64,000 bases of DNA from Candidatus Manganitrophus morganii (GCA_021651055.1 JAJHOH010000001.1:496001-560000); one strand, 5' to 3'. Counted from the first letter of the stretch, positions 45,712 to 59,285 are shown. Notes: a model not told the origin generated them from the sequence alone. A program made the numbers and translations.

Positions 45712-46596
45712 TCAGTATCCCATTTCGGTCAAGAAGGCGTCATTCTTCCCCCACCCCTTTTTGACCTTGACCCACAACTCCAGGAAGATGCGGGTCCCGA
45801 GGAGGGTCTCCAGCTCTTCCCGCGCCTGTTTTCCGATCTCTTTCAGCATCTGACCCTTCTGCCCGATCAAAATGCCTTTCTGGGAATCCCGCTCCACGAA
45901 AAGGGTCGCTTGGATCGTGATGAGATTCTTCTCTTCCTCCTCTTTGAACGTATCGATGTAGACGGCGACGGCGTAGGGGATTTCTTCGTGGGTCTTTTGA
46001 AAGACCTTTTCGCGGATGATTTCGCCGGCCAAAAAACGGACCGGCTGATCGGTGACCAGATCCTCCGGAAAAATCGGCTCTCCTTCGGGGAGATAGGAGA
46101 GGGCGGTGGGAACCAAGCGGTCGATGTTCTCCCCGGTAAGGGCGGAGATCGGGAAAATCTCCGAAAATTGGGTCTTCTCGTTATAAAAAGAAAGAAGCGG
46201 AATCAATCGATCTTTCTTCACAAGATCGATTTTGTTGATCACCAATACCTTCGGCGTCTTGATCTGCTGCAAGTGTTCGGCGATGAATCGGTCCCCCTCC
46301 CCCGGCTCCGGATCGGGCTCGACCATGAAAAAGATCAGGTCGACCTCCTGAAGTGATCCGATCGCCGTTTGGACCATCCGCTGGTTCAGCTTGTTCCGGG
46401 CCTTATGAATTCCGGGGGTATCAAAGAAGACCATCTGCCCTTCGGGAAGGGTCTTCACGCCGACGATTCGGTTGCGGGTCGTCTGCGGCTTGTCCGAGAT
46501 GATCGAAACCTTCTGACCCAAGAGGTGATTGAGCAGCGTCGACTTCCCGACGTTGGGACGACCGATAATTGCGATAAATCCTGAACGGTAAGACAT
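45712..46596 (-). CDS. era: GTPase Era
   Basis: 294 residues. G1 GRPNVGKSTLLN, G2 region TTRNRIVGV, G3 DTPGIH, G4 NKID, then the C-terminal KH domain (VERDSQKGILIGQKGQMLKEIG). Era binds the 3' end of 16S rRNA and aids 30S maturation and cell-cycle progression. It is the last gene of the long minus-strand block, downstream of ftsB. Confidence 0.97.
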   Translation of the reverse strand: MSYRSGFIAIIGRPNVGKSTLLNHLLGQKVSIISDKPQTTRNRIVGVKTLPEGQMVFFDTPGIHKARNKLNQRMVQTAIGSLQEVDLIFFMVEPDPEPGEGDRFIAEHLQQIKTPKVLVINKIDLVKKDRLIPLLSFYNEKTQFSEIFPISALTGENIDRLVPTALSYLPEGEPIFPEDLVTDQPVRFLAGEIIREKVFQKTHEEIPYAVAVYIDTFKEEEEKNLITIQATLFVERDSQKGILIGQKGQMLKEIGKQAREELETLLGTRIFLELWVKVKKGWGKNDAFLTEMGY

Positions 46597-46676
46597 CTAT
46601 CACCACAAAAAAGAAGAGGCCACCCTTCGGATCGCCTCAATCATAAAACGGTCACCCGATTTAGATCGGATTCCCC

Positions 46677-46994
46677 TCAGTCATAAAATTCATAGATCAG
46701 CTCTCCCTCTTTTGCCAGCCCCAGACGGTCCCGGGCGATCTGCTCGATGGCATCGGAATCGGTCTTTAATGTCTTGATCCGCCGGCCGAGCCTTTCATTC
46801 TCCTCCCGGAGCGCTTCATTCTCTCTCAGAAAGTGCGCATAGGTCTGCTTCATCTTGATGAATTTCAGCAGCCCCATTTCGCCGAAAAGAAGGGAGAGAA
46901 GGAGATAGCCGTTGGCGACGAGGGCCATCGCGCAAAAGAGGCGTTTTAGACGGCTCTGCCGATGCGCGACTTCCCCTTTAGTCCGATTTCTCAT
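46677..46994 (-). CDS. ftsB: FtsB/DivIC-family septum formation initiator
   Basis: 105 residues: short basic cytoplasmic N-terminus, one transmembrane helix (LFCAMALVANGYLLLSLLF), then a coiled coil (TYAHFLRENEALREENERLGRRI) ending DAIEQIARDRLGLAKEGEL, the family signature. It links FtsL and FtsQ in the divisome. Its closeness to eno is a classic arrangement, here interrupted by a beta-barrel gene. The ATG at 46994 is preferred to a GTG four codons upstream. Confidence 0.9.
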   Translation of the reverse strand: MRNRTKGEVAHRQSRLKRLFCAMALVANGYLLLSLLFGEMGLLKFIKMKQTYAHFLRENEALREENERLGRRIKTLKTDSDAIEQIARDRLGLAKEGELIYEFYD

Positions 46995-47050
46995 AAGAGA
47001 GAGCACACGTGAGGTGTTAGGCGTGTAGCCCAGAAAATGGAGCGGCCACT

Positions 47051-47118
47051 AGAAGCGTGAGGGGTAAAAGATGAAGGTCTTTCAATCTTTTGACTTGACC
47101 CGTTACGCCTCACGCTTC
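47051..47118. repeat. long cruciform repeat, GTGAGGCGTG family (copy 1)
   Basis: GAAGCGTGAGG (47052-47062) pairs with CCTCACGCTTC (47108-47118), and AAAAGAT (47066-47072) with ATCTTTT (47085-47091). It lies between ftsB and the beta-barrel gene and could act as a terminator. A related sequence is at 57582-57617. Confidence 0.65.
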
Positions 47119-47132
47119 ACGTCTATTCGCCT

Positions 47133-47861
47133 TTAAAGGTGATAGTTCAGCCGAAGCGTGAGGGAGTTCTCGTTGATGATCCGCGCCTCGCTTGAGAAAT
47201 AATAGTTTTCGTAAATCTTGAATTCAGCGCCGACGAAAAAGCCGATGAAGTCATCCGATCGGATCGTCGAGCCTCCTTCGAATTTCCCTTGCGCCTTCGA
47301 AAGCAAGAGACCAAAGTAGGGAACGAACTGCTCCATCCCCTGGAGCGATCCGCCCAGGAACGATTCGATTTCGGTCCAGGTGACCTTCGGCGCGGCCGAC
47401 CCGTCGTCCCGGCTGAAGAATTCGAGAAATTGAATTCCGACGCCGATTTTGAGTTTGTCTTTTTGAAAGAGGGTCCAACGTGCCCCCCCGCCGAAAGCAA
47501 GCCCGAAGTCCCCTTCGAAGTTCCGGGAACCGGTCTCCAGATCGGCCACGCCGACCCGAAGATAAAGATCGACAAAATGGGTGAGGCCATAGATTCCCTG
47601 GAGGAGAATCCGCTCGCTCGTCGCCTCCCCGCCGAACCCGTTTTGTCCGGCGTCCATGTCGCGCTGGACCAGATCATATTCGAGGTTGAATTGGGAAAGG
47701 GTTTTCGGCTCCCCGGATGCGGTCGGCTCTCCGATGACCCCCGCCTTCGCTTCCTGCACCCAGATCAGAAAAAAAAGTCCAGAGACCAACAAGAGAAAGT
47801 GAAATAGCCGCCCTTCTTCCAACCGCACACGACCGACCCCGCCTCGCCCCGCTACGCCCAT
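47133..47861 (-). CDS. predicted outer-membrane beta-barrel protein
   Basis: 242 residues. A signal sequence (FHFLLLVSGLFFLIWVQEAKA) precedes alternating-hydrophobicity strands (LTHFVDLYLRVGVAD, GLAFGGGARWTLF, KLKIGVGIQFLEFF) and ends in aromatic-rich YYFSSEARIINENSLTLRLNYHL, the type of C-terminal strand seen in outer-membrane barrels. No family beyond this can be named. The ATG at 47861 has GGGAGG upstream, though a GTG at 47828 would place the signal closer to the N-terminus. It is inserted between eno and ftsB. Confidence 0.8.
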   Translation of the reverse strand: MGVAGRGGVGRVRLEEGRLFHFLLLVSGLFFLIWVQEAKAGVIGEPTASGEPKTLSQFNLEYDLVQRDMDAGQNGFGGEATSERILLQGIYGLTHFVDLYLRVGVADLETGSRNFEGDFGLAFGGGARWTLFQKDKLKIGVGIQFLEFFSRDDGSAAPKVTWTEIESFLGGSLQGMEQFVPYFGLLLSKAQGKFEGGSTIRSDDFIGFFVGAEFKIYENYYFSSEARIINENSLTLRLNYHL

Positions 47862-47916
47862 CCCGCCTCCCGTATTGGATCGAAATAGCGGGAGGGGTCA
47901 CCCTTGACGCCTCGCG

Positions 47917-50716
<2,800 letters not shown>

Positions 50717-50753
50717 TCAATCATCCTACAAAATAATGGGCGAATGGGTTGCT

Positions 50754-51187
50754 TCAATCATGCGTTCGGAGCGATTTCAAAAAACCGAGATAACGTTCCG
50801 AAACTTTGTTCTTCTCGGCCCCTTGGATCATTTTACTCAGATAGGCCCGGGAGGGAAGGAAAACGCCTTGACGGATCGCCACATAGGTCAGCGCCGGAAG
50901 GGTCGCCCCATCCATCTCCACGAAGACATCCTGGCGGATGTAGGAATTCGGATAGTCGGCGAACTTATCCATCCGTTTGAGGTCATCCAGCGTCAAATCA
51001 TAAAGAACGCCGCAGATCTCCTTTCCCCGCTCCGGAAGGATATCGGCGGTCCCGCTGTTCCACGATCGGGACCACCGCGTAAAGGCGAGGGCGTAATTCG
51101 CCAGCCGTACCGTACCGATGACGCGGTGTCCGGGACAGCGGGTTTGCATCTGCTCATGATCCATGTTGGATCCGTAGGCAAAATAAA

Positions 51188-51191
<4 letters not shown>
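50754..51191 (-). CDS. gamma-glutamylcyclotransferase-family protein
   Basis: 145 residues, GTG start. The family fold opens [15 protein letters not shown], a typical GGCT substrate loop (YGSN), with the catalytic Glu position expected in the middle of the domain; the exact residue is not clear ([14 protein letters not shown] is the aligned region). Many members act on gamma-glutamyl-amines or on unknown substrates. It overlaps the gatA stop (GTGA) and precedes gatB, so it is translated with the amidotransferase subunits. Confidence 0.85.
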
Positions 51192-52647
<1,456 letters not shown>

Positions 52648-52651
<4 letters not shown>

Positions 52652-53013
52652 ATCCCGCTCCTGATCGCTTCGATTCGGTTCTTTTCGTCCACCTTGACCA
52701 CTTTCGGCTTGTATTGCTTGAGCTCTTCTTCGCTGTAGGAGGCATAACAGAAAATGATGACCTTATCCCCGACCACTCCCTTTCGGGCCGTCGGCCCGTT
52801 GAGACAAATGGTGCCGGAGCCCTTCACCCCCGGCAACGCATAGGTCACAAATCGTTCGCCATTGCTGAGATTGGAGACCATCACCTGCTCATACGGCAGC
52901 ATCCCCGCCGCATCCATCAACCCCTCGTCGATCGTGATGCTTCCCTCATAATCGAGCTCGGACTCGGTGATGGTGGCCCGGTGAATTTTGGATCGTAACA
53001 TCTGTCTTAACAT
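52648..53013 (-). CDS. panD: aspartate 1-decarboxylase
   Basis: 121 residues. Proenzyme cleaved at Gly-Ser in [10 protein letters not shown] to create the pyruvoyl cofactor; other landmarks are [11 protein letters not shown] at the start and [24 protein letters not shown]. Makes beta-alanine for coenzyme A. The ATG at 53013 behind AGAGGAACGGA gives the usual length; an upstream ATG at 53061 is rejected. It sits between gatC and gatA, an unexpected neighbour. Confidence 0.96.
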
Positions 53014-53084
53014 TCCGTTCCTCTTTATAAGTATGGGTGGGAGTGAAAACCGTTCACCCATCCCGATGTGATTGTTATACGAAA

Positions 53085-53372
53085 CTACTCAATGATCTTC
53101 GGGACCCGGAAAAAAGGCCCTTCCGAATCTGGCGCGTTCTCCAATGCCTTCTCAACCGGGAGCGACGGTCTTGCGCGATCCTCTCGAAAGACATTCGAGA
53201 TCGACAGGACGTGGGAAGTCGGCTCGACCTGCTTTGTGTCGAGCTGATTGAGTTTCTCGACATAGGTGAGGATGTTGCTGAGCTGATCGGTCAGCCGTTC
53301 GATCTCTTCAGACGACAGCTCCAGCCGCGCCAGCTTCGCAACGTGCAACACCTCTTCCCGACTGATTTTCAC
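53085..53372 (-). CDS. gatC: aspartyl/glutamyl-tRNA amidotransferase subunit C
   Basis: 95 residues. Typical pattern: EVLHVAKLARLELSSEEIERLTDQLSNILTYVEKLNQLDT and the terminal block ENAPDSEGPFFRVPKIIE. Stabilises GatA within the GatCAB complex. Lies 30 bases after the helicase gene and 71 before panD. Confidence 0.96.
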   Translation of the reverse strand: MKISREEVLHVAKLARLELSSEEIERLTDQLSNILTYVEKLNQLDTKQVEPTSHVLSISNVFREDRARPSLPVEKALENAPDSEGPFFRVPKIIE

Positions 53373-53402
53373 CTTCTCATCTCCCCTATCACCTGCTGAT
53401 TT

Positions 53403-55667
53403 TTAAGAACATTTTTCCAGTCTAGCATATTTCAATGCCAATTTCTTCGTCCCGGCCGAGGAGAAGGCGACGGTAACTTTCGCCCCCTCTCCCTCCCCCT
53501 CGCACCGCTGGACACGGCCGATTCCGAAGAGCGGGTGGCGGACCATCGCGCCGACCGGGAAGAGCCCCGCCTCGCTCTCCTGGATGTCGTTATACACCGG
53601 ATCGTCCGACTCTTTCTTGACCCGCCAGCTCTGCGCGCGGCGGCCGTCCGCCTCCGGACGGAAGGCCGGCCGGCGGCTCACGATCGTGATCCCCTCCTTC
53701 GGCAGCTCTTGAATAAATCGGGACGGCGCGTTCCACTGAGAGCTGCCGTAGAGCCGCCGGTGCGCGGCGCTGACGAGGTAGAGCCGCTCCATCGCACGGG
53801 TCATTCCAACATAGCAGAGTCGCCGCTCTTCTTCCATCTCCCGAAGATCGGTGAGCGACCGCGAGTGGGGAAAGAGCCCCTCCTCCATCCCGATCAGGAA
53901 GACCACCGGAAATTCGAGCCCCTTGGCCGAGTGGAGCGTCATCAGCGTCACCCCGCCGCCGCTCGCGTCCCGTTCATCCCCATTCGAGACCAATGCGATC
54001 TGGTCGAGAAAGGCCTTCAGATCGGTCGGGCGCTCGGTTTCGGCCACGCCGGAAAGCTCCTCCTCGTCGACGATCGGATGGAACTGATCGGCCGCGTCGA
54101 TGAACTCCATCACGTTCTCGATCCGCCCTTCGGCCTCCGTCGTGAATTCCTTCTTCAGATAATCGAGATAATGAAGCTCTTCGATAAGATAACGGACGAC
54201 CTGCGATAACGGTTGGCTCTCGGAGACGATTCGGATCGCCTCGATAAACTGATAAAAAGCCGAGAGGCCCCGTCTCGCCCCGCCGGTCAGTTCGATTTGA
54301 TCGGGAAGCATCGCGTCGCTCCCCGAGACAATTCGGCCGATGGCATCGTACAACGAGAGGGCGTGTGTCTCCGCATAGGTCGCGAGCCGGTCGAGCGAGG
54401 TCGTCCCGACCCCCCGTTGGGGGAGATTGATCACCCGCCGCAAGCTAAGGGCATCTTCCGGATAGACGGTCAGCCGAAGGTAGGCGATGAGGTCCTTGAT
54501 CTCCTTCCGCTCATAAAATCGAAGGCCGCCGAAGATGAAGTAAGGAATCCCGGCGTTGCGAAGGGCCTCCTCCATCACGCGCGACTGGGCGTTCGTCCGA
54601 TAGAGAATGCAGAAGTCGGAGAGGGTCCGCCCTTCCCGGTCGACCAGCCCCCGGATTGTGTCGCGAACGAAGCCCGCTTCTTCCTCCTCGCTTTCAACCT
54701 GAGACCAGAGGATCGGCTCTCCCGTCGGGTTCTCGGTGAAGAGCTGTTTCGATTTCCGCTTGGTGTTGTTTTCGATCACCGCGGAGGCCGCCGCCAGAAT
54801 CGTCCGGGTCGACCGGTAATTCTGGTTGAGGATCACCACCTTCGTGTCGGGAAAATCGCGCTCGAAGCTGAGAATGTTCCCGACGTCGGCCCCGCGAAAC
54901 GCATAGATCGACTGGTCGTCGTCGCCGACGACGCAGAGATTCCGCCGCTCCGAGGTGAGGAGCCGAATCAATCGATACTGGGCCGGGTTGGTGTCTTGAT
55001 ACTCGTCGACCAGAATATATTCGTACTGTTCTCGATAGCGCCGGCAGACCTCCGGGACCGATTCAAACAGCCGGATCGTCAACCCGAGCAGATCGTCGAA
55101 ATCGAGCCCCTGCGCGGCCAACAACCGTTCCTGGTAAAGGGCATAGACCTTCTTGAGCTTGTCGTCCAGGCCGTAATCGGCCCCCTTCTCCGCGAATTCG
55201 GCGGGGCTCATCAACTGATGTTTTAACTGGCTGATCCGGGTCAAAAAAGTCCGCGGCGGATAGAGATCTTCGTTGACCGACAGCGCCTCGGTGCACCCCT
55301 TCACCAGGGCGAGTTGATCGCCGGCATCGTAGATCAGAAAATCGTTCTTGTAGCCGAGCAGATGGATATGGCGCCGAAGGAACTTAAGACAAGCCGCATG
55401 GAAGGTCGAGATCGTCAGCCGCCGGCACTTCTCCGGCGAAACCAGCTTCGCAATCCGCTCCCGCATCTCTTCGGAAGCTTTGTTGGTGAAGGTGACCCCG
55501 AGAATCGCGGCGGGGGAAACGCCGCACTGCTCGACCAGATAGGCGATTCGGTGCGTGATCACGCGGGTCTTGCCGCTTCCGGCGCCGGCCAAAATAAGAA
55601 GCGGCCCCTCCGTATGCCGGACCGCTTCGCGCTGCTGGGGATTCAAACCGCTGAGAAGATCAGTCAA
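53403..55667 (-). CDS. uvrD: UvrD/PcrA-type superfamily 1 DNA helicase
   Basis: 754 residues from a TTG at 55667. Motif I ILAGAGSGKTRVITHR, motif II VDEYQDTNPAQ, motif III VGDDDQSIYAFRGAD, motif IV LNQNYRST, motif V TLMTLHSAKGLEFPVVF and motif VI YVGMTRAMERLY. The 3'-5' helicase acts in nucleotide excision and mismatch repair and removes RecA or RNA polymerase. An apparent ATG at 55709 lies in a dispersed repeat and would add 14 non-homologous residues; the TTG starting LTDLLSGLNPQQREAV gives the normal N-terminus. A terminal SH3-like C-tail is present. Confidence 0.94.
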   Translation of the reverse strand: MTDLLSGLNPQQREAVRHTEGPLLILAGAGSGKTRVITHRIAYLVEQCGVSPAAILGVTFTNKASEEMRERIAKLVSPEKCRRLTISTFHAACLKFLRRHIHLLGYKNDFLIYDAGDQLALVKGCTEALSVNEDLYPPRTFLTRISQLKHQLMSPAEFAEKGADYGLDDKLKKVYALYQERLLAAQGLDFDDLLGLTIRLFESVPEVCRRYREQYEYILVDEYQDTNPAQYRLIRLLTSERRNLCVVGDDDQSIYAFRGADVGNILSFERDFPDTKVVILNQNYRSTRTILAAASAVIENNTKRKSKQLFTENPTGEPILWSQVESEEEEAGFVRDTIRGLVDREGRTLSDFCILYRTNAQSRVMEEALRNAGIPYFIFGGLRFYERKEIKDLIAYLRLTVYPEDALSLRRVINLPQRGVGTTSLDRLATYAETHALSLYDAIGRIVSGSDAMLPDQIELTGGARRGLSAFYQFIEAIRIVSESQPLSQVVRYLIEELHYLDYLKKEFTTEAEGRIENVMEFIDAADQFHPIVDEEELSGVAETERPTDLKAFLDQIALVSNGDERDASGGGVTLMTLHSAKGLEFPVVFLIGMEEGLFPHSRSLTDLREMEEERRLCYVGMTRAMERLYLVSAAHRRLYGSSQWNAPSRFIQELPKEGITIVSRRPAFRPEADGRRAQSWRVKKESDDPVYNDIQESEAGLFPVGAMVRHPLFGIGRVQRCEGEGEGAKVTVAFSSAGTKKLALKYARLEKCS

Positions 55668-55696
55668 CCGGAAATCCTTTCGTCCTTCGCCCTCAA

Positions 55697-55722
55697 CGGG
55701 CGAACACAAGGTTCGCCCCTAC
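55697..55722. repeat. dispersed palindromic repeat, GTAGGGGCG family (copy 3)
   Basis: GGGCGAAC (55698-55705) pairs with GTTCGCCC (55711-55718), followed by CTAC. It lies between glmS and the helicase gene and contains the false ATG of the helicase ORF. Confidence 0.6.
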
Positions 55723-55728
55723 CGAATA

Positions 55729-57558
55729 TTACTCCACCGTGACGCTTTTTGCCAGATTCCTCGGCTGGTCGACATCGCTCCCCCGCAGCACGGCGATATG
55801 ATATGCCAGCAACTGGAGCGGGATCGTCATCAAAATCGGGCTGACGTGAGGATGAATCTTCGGGACATAGAAAACCTCATCGGCCAGGGAGGCAATTTCG
55901 CTATCCCCTTCTTCCGCAAAAGCGATGATGATCCCGCCGCGCGCCTTCACCTCCATCACGTTGTTGACGATCTTATCGTACACATCGTCCTTCGGCGCCA
56001 GAATGACCACCGGCATGTTCTCGTCGATCAGAGCGATCGGCCCATGTTTCATTTCACCCGCCGGGTAGCCTTCCGCATGGATATAGGAAATCTCCTTCAG
56101 CTTGAGCGCCCCTTCCAAGGCGACCGGGTACTGGATTCCCCGCCCCAGATAGAGAAAATCGCGGTGCCGGAAAAAGTGCTTCGCGATCGCCGCGATCCGC
56201 TCTTCGTGCCGGAGGAGATCTTCGATTAGCTTCGGAAGATGGACCATGGCATGGATCAGCCGCTTTCCTTCTTCTTCCGGAAGGATCCCCCGCTTTCGAC
56301 CGAGATAAATCGCCAAAAGGGTCAATGCGGTCAATTGGGTGGTGAAGGCTTTCGTCGAGGCGACCGAAATTTCCGGACCGGCATGGGTGTAGAAAACGGT
56401 CTCCGCCTCCCGGCTGATGCTGCTGCCGACCACGTTGCAGATCGAGAGGGTCCGGGCCTTTTTGGATTTCGCCTCCTTGAGCGCCGCCAGGGTGTCGGCC
56501 GTCTCTCCCGACTGCGAAATGGCGACGAGGAGATCGTTGGAAGAGAGCCGTGGATTTCGATAACGGAACTCCGAGGCGATATCGACCTCGACCGGAAGAT
56601 GGGAGAGCGATTCGATCAGAAATTTTCCGACCAGGGCGGCATGCCAGGAGGTGCCGCATCCGATGAGGATCGCCCGCTGGAACTTTTGAAGATCGCTCTG
56701 CGACCAGCCGATCTCGTCGAGATAAACCTCCCCCGCCTCCTGCGCCACGCGGCCGCGGATGGTATCGACGATCGCCCGCGGCTGCTCGTGAATTTCTTTC
56801 TGCATGAAGTGGCGATAGCCCCCCTTTTCGGCCATCACCGGGTCCCATGAGATATGCTGGCTCTTCTTTGAGAGGAGCGCTCCCTTGAGGTCGGAGATCT
56901 CCGCGCCGTTCCGGGAGAGAACGGCCAGCTCCCCATCTTCCAAGAAGATCACCTCGCGCGTGTGGCTCAAAAAAGCAGGGATATCGGAGGCGACGAAAAA
57001 CTCTTTGTCTCCCACCCCGATCACCAGCGGACAGCCGGAACGGAAGACGACCATCTTCTCCGGCTCTTTCTCCGAGATGAGGCAGATCGCATAACTTCCG
57101 ACCATCTTTTCAATGGCGGACCGGACCGCCTGCTCCAGCGGCATCCCTTTTTGATAAAGGTGATCGACGAGCTGGACGATCACCTCCGTATCGGTATCGG
57201 AGGTGAAGACCCGTCCTTCGGCCTGGAGGCCTTTTTTCAAGGAAAGGTAGTTCTCGATGATTCCGTTGTGGACCACCACCAAGGAACCGGCCCGGTGCGG
57301 ATGGGCATTCGCTTCGGAGGGTTTTCCGTGCGTCGCCCACCGGGTGTGGCCGATTCCTAGATAACCTTTCGGCGGGATCAGGGAGAGGGTCGATTCGAGC
57401 GCGGCGAGCTTCCCGGCCGACCGTTTCACCTCCAACGCCCCGTCCGAGAAGTAGGCGATCCCGGCCGAATCATATCCCCGATACTCCAACCTCCGAAGCC
57501 CGTCGACCAAAATCGACACGACGTTTTTCTCTCCGATATAACCGATGATGCCGCACAT
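55729..57558 (-). CDS. glmS: glutamine-fructose-6-phosphate aminotransferase
   Basis: 609 residues. Glutaminase domain with catalytic Cys2 in MCGIIGYIG, EYRGYDSAG and GHTRWATHGKPSEANAHP, then two SIS domains (LIGCGTSWHAALVGKF, AISQSGETADTLAAL; C-terminal LGRGIQYPVALEGALKLKE and SVTVE end). Makes glucosamine-6-phosphate for cell-wall precursors. It follows glmU by about 50 bases in the same direction, giving a compact UDP-GlcNAc pathway operon. No glmS ribozyme motif fits the short leader. Confidence 0.97.
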   Translation of the reverse strand: MCGIIGYIGEKNVVSILVDGLRRLEYRGYDSAGIAYFSDGALEVKRSAGKLAALESTLSLIPPKGYLGIGHTRWATHGKPSEANAHPHRAGSLVVVHNGIIENYLSLKKGLQAEGRVFTSDTDTEVIVQLVDHLYQKGMPLEQAVRSAIEKMVGSYAICLISEKEPEKMVVFRSGCPLVIGVGDKEFFVASDIPAFLSHTREVIFLEDGELAVLSRNGAEISDLKGALLSKKSQHISWDPVMAEKGGYRHFMQKEIHEQPRAIVDTIRGRVAQEAGEVYLDEIGWSQSDLQKFQRAILIGCGTSWHAALVGKFLIESLSHLPVEVDIASEFRYRNPRLSSNDLLVAISQSGETADTLAALKEAKSKKARTLSICNVVGSSISREAETVFYTHAGPEISVASTKAFTTQLTALTLLAIYLGRKRGILPEEEGKRLIHAMVHLPKLIEDLLRHEERIAAIAKHFFRHRDFLYLGRGIQYPVALEGALKLKEISYIHAEGYPAGEMKHGPIALIDENMPVVILAPKDDVYDKIVNNVMEVKARGGIIIAFAEEGDSEIASLADEVFYVPKIHPHVSPILMTIPLQLLAYHIAVLRGSDVDQPRNLAKSVTVE

Positions 57559-57581
57559 AGGATGACTCCGAAATACCGCGA

Positions 57582-57617
57582 AGCGTGAGGCGTGAAGCCC
57601 GCCTCACCCCTCACGTC
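57582..57617. repeat. palindromic repeat, GTGAGGCGTG family (copy 2)
   Basis: GCGTGAGGCGTG (from 57582) and CCTCACCCCTCACGTC form a hairpin between glmU and glmS; the glmU stop lies within it. Related to 47051-47118. Confidence 0.5.
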
Positions 57618-59092
57618 TTTTTTGTTTTTCTCTTACGAACCCAGCCTTCTTTGTTTTCTTGCCGGACGCGTGAAATGGCGAGCGCCTCCGGCGGGACGTC
57701 TCGTGTGATCGTCGAGCCGGCGGCGATCAACGCGCCGGCGCCGACGCGGACCGGCGCCACCAGCTGCGTGTCGCTTCCGATAAAAACCTCATCTTCGATG
57801 ATCGTCTGGTATTTCTTTTCGCCGTCGTAGTTGCAGGTGATCGTCCCGGCGCCGATGTTGACCCCTTTGCCGACCACCGCGTCCCCAAGGTAGCTGAGAT
57901 GGTTCGCCTTGGAACCCTCTCCCAGCTCGCTCTTCTTGATCTCGACGAAATTTCCAACCTTGGCCCCCTTCCGAAGCACCGTTCCGGGCCGGAGATGGGC
58001 GAAGGGGCCGATCGAAGCATCCGCATCGATTTCGGATTTCTCAATGACACTGTAATCCTTCACAACCACGCGCTCGCCCAAGCGGCTGCTCTCGATCCGG
58101 CAGGCGTGCAGGACGCAATCTTCACCGATCTTCGTATTTCCCTCCAGGGCGACGCCGGGATGGATCACCACATCCCGTCCGACCTCCACCGAGGCGTCGA
58201 TCCGGACCCGGGCCGGATCGAGGATCGTCACCCCTTCGGCCATCCAGCGGGCGGCGATCCGTTTCCGGAGCGTCCCCTCGGCCGTCGCCAAATCGGCGCG
58301 GCTGTTCACCCCGATCACCTCGTCCGGATCGGCCTCCGCACCGGCGAGCCGCTCTCCCCTGCGGGCGGCGATCCCGATCAGGTCGGTCAGGTAATATTCC
58401 TTCTGCTGGTTGTTCGGCCGAACCTCCCCCAGCCCATCGAAGAGAAACGGCGCTTCGATGATATAGACCCCGGTGTTGATCTCCTGGATCGAACGCTCGG
58501 CCGGGGTTGCATCTTTCTCTTCAACGATCCTGGCGATCGCGCCGTTCTTCTTTCGGAGGATGCGGCCGTATCCATAAGGGTTCGCCAGGCGTGTGGTCAG
58601 CAACGTCATCGTCGCCCGCTCCTTTTGATGTACCTCCCAGAGCCGCTGCACCGTCTCCGGCCGAAGGAGCGGCGTGTCGCCGCTGAGGATTAAGACCGAG
58701 CCGGAAAAGTCTTCGAGCGCTTTCTTCGCCTGGAGAACGGCATGCCCCGTCCCCAGAGGGGGATCTTGAAGAAGGCAAGTCACCCCCGATGATGAAACCG
58801 CCTCGGAGACCTGCTCCGCGCGATGGCCGATGATGACGAAAGTCCGCTGAATCTCCAGCCGCTTCACCAGATCGAGAACGTAGAAGAGCATCGGGACACC
58901 GGCGAGCGGATGAAGAACCTTCGCCCGCTTCGACTTCATCCGTTTCCCTTGACCGGCCGCCAGAACAATCGCCGCCCGTTCGCCCGAGGGACGCGGAAAT
59001 TCCCCAGGTTTACCCGCAGCGATTTCTCTCTTTCGGCTGTTTCGCCGCGGCGCTGAAGGGGGATGCCCCCCCTTTTTCTTTCCGTCTTTCAT
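57611..59092 (-). CDS. glmU: bifunctional GlmU (GlcN-1-P acetyltransferase / GlcNAc-1-P uridyltransferase)
   Basis: 493 residues, about 35 longer than usual because of a basic N-terminal extension before the Rossmann-like uridyltransferase domain (AIVLAAGQGKRMKSKRAKVLHPLAG; LSGDTPLLRPET). The C-terminal left-handed beta-helix (about 290-490) shows hexapeptide repeats and FAHLRPG, whose His is near the acetyltransferase site. Makes UDP-GlcNAc for peptidoglycan and lipopolysaccharide. No ribosome binding site precedes the ATG, so an internal start cannot be excluded. Forms an operon with glmS. Confidence 0.95.
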   Translation of the reverse strand: MKDGKKKGGHPPSAPRRNSRKREIAAGKPGEFPRPSGERAAIVLAAGQGKRMKSKRAKVLHPLAGVPMLFYVLDLVKRLEIQRTFVIIGHRAEQVSEAVSSSGVTCLLQDPPLGTGHAVLQAKKALEDFSGSVLILSGDTPLLRPETVQRLWEVHQKERATMTLLTTRLANPYGYGRILRKKNGAIARIVEEKDATPAERSIQEINTGVYIIEAPFLFDGLGEVRPNNQQKEYYLTDLIGIAARRGERLAGAEADPDEVIGVNSRADLATAEGTLRKRIAARWMAEGVTILDPARVRIDASVEVGRDVVIHPGVALEGNTKIGEDCVLHACRIESSRLGERVVVKDYSVIEKSEIDADASIGPFAHLRPGTVLRKGAKVGNFVEIKKSELGEGSKANHLSYLGDAVVGKGVNIGAGTITCNYDGEKKYQTIIEDEVFIGSDTQLVAPVRVGAGALIAAGSTITRDVPPEALAISRVRQENKEGWVRKRKTKKT

Positions 59093-59164
59093 GGCTGGAT
59101 CAGTTTAGACCTTCAGAATCGTTCAAATCGGCTTCAAAACGGGATGCAAAGGACCATCAGGGTA

Positions 59165-59285
59165 ATTGAAGGTTCCCCGCCGCAAGCAGCGGGGAACCTT
59201 CGACCCGAATGGAGATGAATCTATTTGTATTCACGCGTCTAACCCACGCCCCAAGGGGCGGGAATGCGACGCGCGTGCGTGTTCA
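59165..59285. repeat. structured dispersed repeat (copy B)
   Basis: ATTGAAG, then hairpin GGTTCCCCGC (59171-59180) / GCGGGGAACC (59189-59198), TTCGACCCGAA, AATCTATTTGTATTC, then CGCGTC ... CGCCCC/GGGGCG ... GACGCG and GTGCGTGTTCA. The last 80 or so bases are nearly identical to copy A at 40313-40485. Lies upstream of glmU. Rest of 59093-59366 shows no gene. Confidence 0.75.

Noticed and set aside
55668..55709. ATG start of the helicase at 55709
   Set aside because: This region is a copy of the GTAGGGGCG repeat; family similarity begins at LTDLLSGLNPQQREAV, encoded by the TTG at 55667.
57559..57610. possible glmS ribozyme in the glmS leader
   Set aside because: Only about 50 bases separate glmU from glmS and they consist of a short palindromic repeat; the ribozyme core cannot fit.
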